Shown piece after piece: positions 1 to 6,128 of a DNA stretch of 6,128 bases. The stretch's first letter is position 1, and each line of letters begins with the position of its first letter. Position numbers and translations under genes: made by a program. The stretch is taken from the NCBI GenBank assembly GCA_937914815.1, contig CALDMI010000272.1, positions 1 to 6,128 on the forward strand, written 5' to 3'. Source of the DNA: an uncultured Clostridia bacterium. GTDB lineage: Bacteria > Bacillota > Clostridia > Oscillospirales > CAG-272. The notes below the pieces were generated by a model. The model was not told the DNA's origin. It worked only from the letters and a program-made list of their open reading frames with translations, and did no database searches.

Positions 1-1
1 C

Positions 2-1954
<1,953 letters not shown>

Positions 1955-2001
1955 AAAATAAGGGCGGTGCACTGCCGAAAAACGCACACGCCCCCCATTG
2001 G

Positions 2002-2031
2002 CTGCCGGCGGACGGGTGTGCCGCCCGGCAG
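2002..2031 (+). other. Stem-loop in the gap before the glpA-like gene
   Basis: CTGCCGGCGG (2002-2011) pairs with CCGCCCGGCAG (2021-2031) with one bulged C, leaving a 9-base loop. The stem is very GC-rich and should be stable. No T-run follows it (the next bases are AGACAACTCACG), so it is not a classical intrinsic terminator for the beta-galactosidase gene. It ends 13 bases before the ribosome binding site of the next gene, so it could be a leader structure, an RNA-processing or stability element, or a weak terminator. The pairing is seen directly; the role is unknown. Confidence 0.45.
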
Positions 2032-2044
2032 AGAGACAACTCAC

Positions 2045-2051
2045 GAAAGGA
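2045..2051 (+). promoter_or_regulatory. Ribosome binding site that fixes a TTG start
   Basis: GAAAGGA lies 10 bases before the TTG at 2062. No ATG or GTG occurs in frame between this site and the TTG. The first in-frame ATG (codon 15) lies inside the FAD-binding loop and would destroy it, so the TTG is the only sensible start. Confidence 0.7.
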
Positions 2052-2061
2052 ATTTACGGAT

Positions 2062-3498
2062 TTGTACGACATAGCAATAATCGGCGCCGGCGTCGTCGGC
2101 GGTATGCTCGCCCGCGAGCTCTCGCGATATACCATAAAAACCGTCCTGCTCGAGCGGGCGGAGGACGTCGCCGTCGGGGCGACGAAGGCGAACAGCGCGA
2201 TAGTACACGCGGGGTTTGACGCCCTGCCGGGGACTCTCAAGGCGCGCTTCAATGTCGAGGGCTCCCGCATGATGGAGGGAGTCTGCCGCGACCTCGGGGT
2301 CAAGTATCAAAGAAACGGCTCTCTCGTTGTCGGCTTCTCGGATGACGACCTTGAAACGCTCCGGGAGCTGCTCGCCCGCGGGGAGAAAAACGGCGTCCCC
2401 GGTATGCGCCTGCTGACAGAAAAAGAGGCACGTGGGCTTGAGCCGAACCTCGGCGACGGGGTAAAATGTGCGCTCCTCGCCCCCTCCGGCGCGATACTCT
2501 GCCCGTATGAGCTCTGTATCTCCGCCGTCGGCTGTGCAATGGACAACGGGGTGACCCTCCGGCTCTCCTTCCCGGTCGAAAAAATAGAAAAGTGCGGGGG
2601 CGTGTACGAATTATCCGGCAGGGGCGGCTCCGTCTCGGCAAGGTACGTAATAAACTGCGCCGGGGTATATTCCGACGATATTGCCGCGATGGTCGGCGAC
2701 GAAAGCTTTCACATAACTCCGCGGCGCGGGGAGTATATGCTCCTTGACCGCGAGTGCGGAGGACTCGTCTCGCATACGATATTCCGCTGTCCCTCCAAAA
2801 TGGGAAAAGGAATACTCGTCTCCCCGACTGTCGACGGAAATCTCCTCCTCGGACCCACCGCGGAGGACATAAAGGACAAGGAGGACACCTCCACGACGGC
2901 AGAGGGGCTCGCGACTGTGCGCCGCTCGGCAACCGAGCAGGTGTCGAAAATAGATTTTTCAAAGGTGATAACCTCGTTCGCCGGGCTCCGCGCGAAGGGC
3001 GACACCGGAGACTTCATAATAAACTCCCCGGCGGAGAGCTTTATAAATGTCGCCGGGATAGAGAGCCCCGGGCTTACCTCGGCTCCCGCTATCGCAAAAT
3101 ACGTCGTAGAGTTTCTCCGTGACATGGGCGCAGAGCTCGCCGAAAAGCCTGACTATAACCCGAAGCGCGCCCCGATGCCGCACTTTCGCGATATGACGGA
3201 GGAGGAGCGGCGGGAGGCTATCGCGCGCGACCCGGCATTTGCCCGGGTTATCTGCCGTTGCGAGACGGTGACGGAGGGCGAGATACTCGAGGCTATCCGC
3301 AGAAACCCCCGCCCCTCCGACGTCGACGGAATAAAGCGGCGGACGCGCTCTACAATGGGGAGATGTCAGGGCGGCTTCTGCACCCCATATATAGTTGAAA
3401 TCCTCGCCCGCGAGCTCGGTATACCGGAGGATCAGGTGACGAAATCCGGCGGCAGCTCCCGAATTGCGGCAGATGATCTGCGGGGGACGGAAAAATGA
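2062..3498 (+). CDS. glpA: GlpA-like FAD-dependent dehydrogenase with C-terminal BFD-type [2Fe-2S] domain
   Basis: This is probably the anaerobic type of sn-glycerol-3-phosphate dehydrogenase, oxidising glycerol 3-phosphate to dihydroxyacetone phosphate and giving electrons to an FAD. The 478-residue protein starts at a TTG. Residues 1-353 form a DAO-type FAD oxidoreductase: the Rossmann motif GAGVVG is at 8-13, with the ribose-binding glutamate E31 at the end of the second strand. FAGLRAKGDTGDF (306-318) and NVAGIESPGLTSAPAIA (329-345) are typical of the COG0579 branch shared by GlpA-like and L-2-hydroxyglutarate oxidase (LhgO-like) proteins. Residues about 395-455 are a BFD-like domain with cysteines C398, C400, C435 and C440 (CRC ... 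GRCQGGFC), the pattern expected for a [2Fe-2S] cluster. The stop overlaps the next start as ATGA. Substrate is the uncertain point: a 2-hydroxyacid such as L-2-hydroxyglutarate is the main alternative. No signal peptide or membrane helix is seen. Confidence 0.85.
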   Translation: MYDIAIIGAGVVGGMLARELSRYTIKTVLLERAEDVAVGATKANSAIVHAGFDALPGTLKARFNVEGSRMMEGVCRDLGVKYQRNGSLVVGFSDDDLETLRELLARGEKNGVPGMRLLTEKEARGLEPNLGDGVKCALLAPSGAILCPYELCISAVGCAMDNGVTLRLSFPVEKIEKCGGVYELSGRGGSVSARYVINCAGVYSDDIAAMVGDESFHITPRRGEYMLLDRECGGLVSHTIFRCPSKMGKGILVSPTVDGNLLLGPTAEDIKDKEDTSTTAEGLATVRRSATEQVSKIDFSKVITSFAGLRAKGDTGDFIINSPAESFINVAGIESPGLTSAPAIAKYVVEFLRDMGAELAEKPDYNPKRAPMPHFRDMTEEERREAIARDPAFARVICRCETVTEGEILEAIRRNPRPSDVDGIKRRTRSTMGRCQGGFCTPYIVEILARELGIPEDQVTKSGGSSRIAADDLRGTEK

Positions 3499-4829
3499 AA
3501 TGTGAGCTTGTCATAGTTGGCGCCGGACCTGCCGGAATGGCGGCGGCTGTCTCGGCGTATGACGCCGGAATACGGGATATACTCCTCCTCGAGCGCGGAG
3601 AGCGCGAGGGCGGAATACTCCTGCAGTGCATACACAACGGCTTCGGGCTCCACCGCTTCGGCGAGGAGCTGACCGGACCGGAATATGCGGCGAGATACGC
3701 CGACATGGTAAGAGAGCGCGGTATAAGAGTTCTGACCGGGACGACGGTAATATCAGTGAGCCGCGACAGGCGGGTCACGGCGGTTAGCCGCACCGAGGGA
3801 TATATGACCATCGAGTGCGGGGCTGTCATACTCGCGATGGGCTGTCGCGAGAGACCGCGCGGCGCGCTGAACATTCCGGGCTTTCGCCCCTCGGGGGTCT
3901 ACACTGCGGGCACAGCGCAGAAACTTGTAAATATAATGGGCATAATGCCGGGGCGGGAGGTAGTCATTCTCGGCTCCGGTGATATAGGGCTTATTATGGC
4001 GCGGCGCATGACGCTCGAGGGAGCGAGAGTCCGCGCGGTATGTGAACTGCTCCCCTACTCCGGCGGTCTTGCAAGGAATATCGAGCAGTGTCTGAACGAC
4101 TTTCAGATTCCTCTGAAGCTCTCGCACACCGTGACCGGAATCCACGGACGCGGGCGGCTTAGCGGAGTGACGATTTCCGAGGTCGACAAAAGCCGCCGCC
4201 CGATACCGGGGACGGAGGAATATATCCCCTGCGACACGCTGCTCCTCTCCTGCGGGCTCCTGCCGGAGAACGAGCTGACAAAGGGCGCGGGAATAACCCT
4301 CGACCGGGTGACCGGTGGCGCCGTCGTCGACGGCGGGCGGCAGTGTGACGCGCCGGGCATATTCGCCTGCGGCAACGTTCTGCACGTTCACGACCTCGTC
4401 GACTATGTGTCGGAGGAGGCGGCGCTCGCCGGAGAGTCCGCCGCGGAGTTTATAAAAAGCACTCGTAAGAAAGCCGAAAAAAGCGCGGGCAAAGCGATAG
4501 GCGGCAGGACAACAGGCGAAATTGCAAACGACGCGAAAGCCGACGAAATCCCCCCCGACGTTGATATAAAGATAACCACCGACGGGCGGGTGCGCTACAC
4601 CGTCCCGCAGAGACTGCGCCGCGCGGAGGACGTGCGGCTCTACTTCCGGGTCTCCGACGTGTTCCGCGGGGCGACCGTTCTTGCCACGCTCTCTGACGGG
4701 CGGGTTATAGCAAAGAAAAAGGCTCTGCACCTCGCGCCCGGGGAAATGGAAACTCTCTTATTAAAGGGGAAAGACCTCGCCGGAGTTAGCTCCGGAGAGA
4801 TAAAAATAACGCTGGAGGCGGAGGAATGA
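3495..4829 (+). CDS. FAD/NAD(P)-dependent oxidoreductase, partner flavoprotein of the GlpA-like protein
   Basis: This 444-residue flavoprotein probably moves electrons between the GlpA-like dehydrogenase and NAD(P) or another carrier. It has the two-dinucleotide-domain fold: FAD motif GAGPAG (9-14) with acidic E33 following, a second nucleotide motif GSGDIG (160-165) probably for NAD(P)H, and the closing FAD motif GIFACGNVLHVHDLVDYV (288-305). NGFGLHRFGEELTGPEY (48-64) is typical of the group found beside GlpA-like genes in Bacillota. No CxxxxC redox-disulfide pair of the thioredoxin reductase or lipoamide dehydrogenase kind is seen. A Lys/Ala-rich linker (about 321-350) leads to a beta-rich C-terminal region (about 352-444). 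The start ATG overlaps the preceding stop (ATGA, 3495-3498), with GGGGGA at 3482-3487 as ribosome binding site. Its stop overlaps the next gene the same way, so translation of all three is probably coupled. It occupies the place of E. coli GlpB, but I do not assign that symbol. Confidence 0.87.
   Translation: MKCELVIVGAGPAGMAAAVSAYDAGIRDILLLERGEREGGILLQCIHNGFGLHRFGEELTGPEYAARYADMVRERGIRVLTGTTVISVSRDRRVTAVSRTEGYMTIECGAVILAMGCRERPRGALNIPGFRPSGVYTAGTAQKLVNIMGIMPGREVVILGSGDIGLIMARRMTLEGARVRAVCELLPYSGGLARNIEQCLNDFQIPLKLSHTVTGIHGRGRLSGVTISEVDKSRRPIPGTEEYIPCDTLLLSCGLLPENELTKGAGITLDRVTGGAVVDGGRQCDAPGIFACGNVLHVHDLVDYVSEEAALAGESAAEFIKSTRKKAEKSAGKAIGGRTTGEIANDAKADEIPPDVDIKITTDGRVRYTVPQRLRRAEDVRLYFRVSDVFRGATVLATLSDGRVIAKKKALHLAPGEMETLLLKGKDLAGVSSGEIKITLEAEE
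4814..4818 (+). promoter_or_regulatory. Ribosome binding site for the DUF1667 gene
   Basis: GGAGG at 4814-4818 is 7 bases before the ATG at 4826. A second GGAGG at 4820-4824 is too close to the start to be the main site. The doubled purine-rich motif, together with the ATGA overlap, predicts efficient coupled translation. Confidence 0.6.
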
Positions 4830-5182
4830 ACACAAGAGAACTTACATGTATCGTCTGCCCGCGCGGCTGTCGGATAAACGTCCGGCTCGGAGACTCCGGC
4901 GCGCCGGAGGAGATAACCGGATATTCCTGCCCCCGCGGGCTCGAATATGCGAAAACCGAGTGCACGCACCCGACGCGCATCGTCACAAGCACCGTCCGGA
5001 CATCGGGCGGCGGAGTAGTCCCCGTGAAAACCTCCGCCCCGGTGCCGAAAGAGGATATAACCGCGGTCATGACCGCGATAAAGTCGGTCACCGCCCCGCT
5101 CCCCGTGCATATCGGGGACGTTCTCATAAAGAATGTGTGCGGCACCGGCGCGGACATTCTCGCGACAGACAGCCGGGAGTGA
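4826..5182 (+). CDS. DUF1667 family cysteine-rich protein
   Basis: This is a 118-residue protein of the DUF1667 (COG3862, conserved CXXC pairs) family, whose biochemical role I do not know to be established. It begins TCIVCPRGCRINV, giving C8, C11 and C15 in a C-x2-C-x3-C pattern, followed by GYSCPRGLEYAKTEC (C35 and C46), PTRIVTSTVR (49-58), VPVKTSAPVPKEDI (65-78) and a single late C105 in NVCGTGADILATDSRE. The clustered cysteines suggest an iron-sulfur cluster or another metal site. No membrane helix or signal peptide is seen. The length suits the family and the frame looks complete. It is the third gene of the operon, started by an ATGA overlap with the flavoprotein gene, which implies a tight functional link, perhaps as an electron-transfer or maturation partner of the two flavoproteins. 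Family assignment is firm; function is inferred from position only. Confidence 0.88.
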   Translation: MNTRELTCIVCPRGCRINVRLGDSGAPEEITGYSCPRGLEYAKTECTHPTRIVTSTVRTSGGGVVPVKTSAPVPKEDITAVMTAIKSVTAPLPVHIGDVLIKNVCGTGADILATDSRE

Positions 5183-5192
5183 AAAGTTTCTA

Positions 5193-5221
5193 TTGATTAT
5201 ATCGGCGACATATGATAAAAT
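5193..5221 (+). promoter_or_regulatory. Sigma-A/sigma-70-type promoter for the membrane-protein pair
   Basis: TTGATT (5193-5198, four of six consensus -35 bases) and TAAAAT (5216-5221, five of six -10 bases) are separated by exactly 17 bases. Transcription would start near 5228, about 20 bases before the ATG at 5249. The region is strikingly AT-rich compared with the surrounding coding DNA, which supports the call. It separates the last two genes from the oxidoreductase operon as their own unit, although no terminator lies between them, so readthrough is possible. Confidence 0.6.
5196..5216. repeat. Operator-like inverted repeat between the -35 and -10 boxes
   Basis: ATTATAT (5196-5202) and ATATGAT (5210-5216) form two 7-base arms that pair over all seven positions, one of them a G-T pair, around a 7-base centre CGGCGAC. 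The repeat spans almost the whole promoter spacer, a usual place for a repressor site. Arms this AT-rich can also arise by chance in a promoter, so the role is a guess. Confidence 0.3.
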
Positions 5222-5248
5222 TAAGAAAAGTAAGGACGGGAGAACGCC

Positions 5249-5800
5249 ATGACGGATAACGGAGAGAAGAACCGCGCAGACAGCTTTGCCGCGGACAGCT
5301 TCGTAAACTACGAGGCGGAGGAGCAGGCGGACAGGGCGACGGACAGCAGCAACGCCGTATGCCCCGCATGTGATGCGGGCGAGGGTCAGACAGATGCGAC
5401 CGGAGCGGCACCCAACGGCACGGCAGACGGAAACGAAGCCGGATTTCAGGGCGACGCCTCCACCCCCGGAGCACCGGAGGCAGCCGCAAATGCCACAGCC
5501 TCCGGCAGCACGATTGCCGGGGCGGAGATATACCGGAGCGGTGGCAAGTACTCAAACGGGCTCGGCATAGCGGCGGTAATCTGCGCGGCGCTGAAACTCA
5601 CGATACTGCCCTTTATCCCGGGGCTCGGAATATTTGCGATAATCGCCTCAAGCGTGCAGGCGTCGCGCAAGCGCGCGTTTGACTGGTGGTCGGCTATCGG
5701 TCTCGGGCTCGGCATAGCGTCTGTGCTCGTGACAATTGCCATGATAATAACCTTTATTGTTCTTGCGGCAAACGCCATCGCGGCGGGAGGTGTGATATGA
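5249..5800 (+). CDS. Small membrane protein with a long low-complexity N-terminal region, DUF4190-like
   Basis: I do not recognise a function. The 183-residue protein has two clear halves. Residues 1-100 are hydrophilic and low in complexity, rich in Ala, Asp, Glu, Gly and Thr, and probably disordered; they contain one CPAC pair (C38, C41), which could be the remnant of a zinc ribbon but lacks a second pair. Residues about 103-137 and 148-176 are hydrophobic: NGLGIAAVICAA, PFIPGLGIFAIIASS, a short basic loop QASRKRAFDWW (137-147), then GLGLGIASVLVTIAMIITFI. This pattern of two to three helices resembles DUF4190-type integral membrane proteins, in which a Gly-rich helical hairpin follows a soluble N-terminus. 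The start ATG has GGGAG at 5238-5242 as ribosome binding site and a promoter just upstream. The stop overlaps the next gene as ATGA. There is no signal peptide, so the N-terminal half probably faces the cytoplasm. Confidence 0.72.
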   Translation: MTDNGEKNRADSFAADSFVNYEAEEQADRATDSSNAVCPACDAGEGQTDATGAAPNGTADGNEAGFQGDASTPGAPEAAANATASGSTIAGAEIYRSGGKYSNGLGIAAVICAALKLTILPFIPGLGIFAIIASSVQASRKRAFDWWSAIGLGLGIASVLVTIAMIITFIVLAANAIAAGGVI

Positions 5801-6128
5801 CAGACAGAAACGAAAATTATAACGACGACGAGAGCCGTCTCCTCACCTCACCGGACGAGGAGCGCGCCCCGGTGCGCGGGGAGCACACCGCATATTTTTA
5901 CAACGACAACAGCGACCCCGACCCGGAGGAGGAAACCGACGGCGAGGAGGGCGAAAAAGAGCAAAACGAGGGCGGAGAGAGCAAGACGGCAGTTCCCGGG
6001 ACGAGGACGCGCCTCTTCTCAATTCTCTCGCTCACCTGCGGCATCGTGTCGCTCGGGCTCTGCCTGTTTTTCGGCGTCCCCGCGCTGATAGTCGGGCTCT
6101 TCGCGATAATATTCGCCGCGGTCTCGCG
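5797..6128 (+). CDS. Acidic-tailed membrane protein, second of the pair, 3'-truncated by the window edge
   Basis: The frame opens at ATG 5797 inside the ATGA overlap with the preceding gene, with GGGAGG (5785-5790) six bases upstream, and stays open to the last base: 110 codons are visible and the C-terminus is missing. Residues 1-69 are strongly acidic (about 22 Asp/Glu against six Lys/Arg), including PDPEEETDGEEGEKE (41-55), and are probably disordered. A basic patch (R70, R72) precedes a hydrophobic stretch from about residue 73 onward: LFSILSLTCGIVSLGLCLFF, then GVPALIVGLFAIIFAAVS. This resembles the helical hairpin of DUF4190-type proteins and mirrors the architecture of its upstream neighbour, so the two may be diverged paralogues or subunits of one membrane assembly. 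No function can be assigned. Confidence 0.75.
   Translation, partial: MTDRNENYNDDESRLLTSPDEERAPVRGEHTAYFYNDNSDPDPEEETDGEEGEKEQNEGGESKTAVPGTRTRLFSILSLTCGIVSLGLCLFFGVPALIVGLFAIIFAAVS

Noticed and set aside
1963..1976. GGCGG-TGCA-CTGCC hairpin after the beta-galactosidase stop as a terminator
   Set aside because: On the + strand it is followed by GAAAAACGC with no T-run, and the stem is only 5 bp with a G-T pair. On the - strand it is followed by TTATTTTT, but there is no - strand gene for it to terminate.
3753..4730. Long open frame of 325 codons on the - strand opposite the partner flavoprotein gene
   Set aside because: The + strand frame has clear FAD and NAD(P) motifs across the same bases; the antisense product has no recognisable family features.
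4780..4795. CCGGAG-TTAG-CTCCGG hairpin upstream of the DUF1667 start
   Set aside because: It is inside the flavoprotein coding sequence, short, and does not cover the ribosome binding site at 4814-4818; translating ribosomes would open it. Chance pairing is likely in GC-rich coding DNA.
5211..5216. TATGAT as the -10 box
   Set aside because: It matches the consensus at five of six bases, but the spacer to TTGATT would be only 12 bases. TAAAAT at 5216-5221 gives a 17-base spacer and is preferred.
5183..5248. Terminator for the oxidoreductase operon
   Set aside because: No GC-rich stem followed by a T-run is present. The only inverted repeat is AT-rich and lies within the promoter, so the operon end is not marked here.

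Overview
The window is a piece of a GC-rich bacterial chromosome (roughly 60% GC by eye) in which every supported gene lies on the + strand. The likely host is an anaerobic member of the Bacillota (Clostridia), probably a gut-type organism. This is inferred from the GlpA-like/flavoprotein/DUF1667 gene trio, strong GGAGG-type ribosome binding sites, a TTG start and frequent ATA isoleucine codons despite the high GC. The sequence alone does not fix the genus.

Layout. (1) Positions 2-1954 hold the C-terminal two thirds of a glycoside hydrolase family 2 beta-galactosidase of the LacZ type; its N-terminus lies outside the window. (2) A 107-base gap (1955-2061) carries a strong hairpin and a ribosome binding site but no promoter I can recognise. 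(3) Positions 2062-5182 hold a tightly coupled three-gene operon: a GlpA-like FAD dehydrogenase with a C-terminal BFD-type [2Fe-2S] domain, a two-dinucleotide-domain FAD/NAD(P) oxidoreductase, and a small cysteine-rich DUF1667 protein. Both junctions are ATGA stop/start overlaps. (4) A 66-base gap (5183-5248) contains a good sigma-A-type promoter with an operator-like inverted repeat in its spacer. (5) Positions 5249-6128 hold two further ATGA-coupled genes for small membrane proteins. Each has a hydrophilic N-terminal half, acidic and low-complexity, followed by hydrophobic helices. The second gene runs off the window.

How the genes may work together. The trio looks like a soluble or peripheral electron-transfer unit that oxidises sn-glycerol 3-phosphate (or another 2-hydroxy acid/alcohol) and passes electrons through FAD, a [2Fe-2S] cluster, a second flavoprotein and perhaps the DUF1667 protein. 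It resembles E. coli GlpABC, but no GlpC-like membrane anchor is present. The upstream beta-galactosidase could be unrelated, or could supply sugar or glycerol from galactosides. The last two genes have their own promoter and appear to be a separate unit of unknown function.

I found no mobile element, CRISPR array, RNA gene or defence system. The least-understood parts are the DUF1667 protein and the membrane-protein pair.
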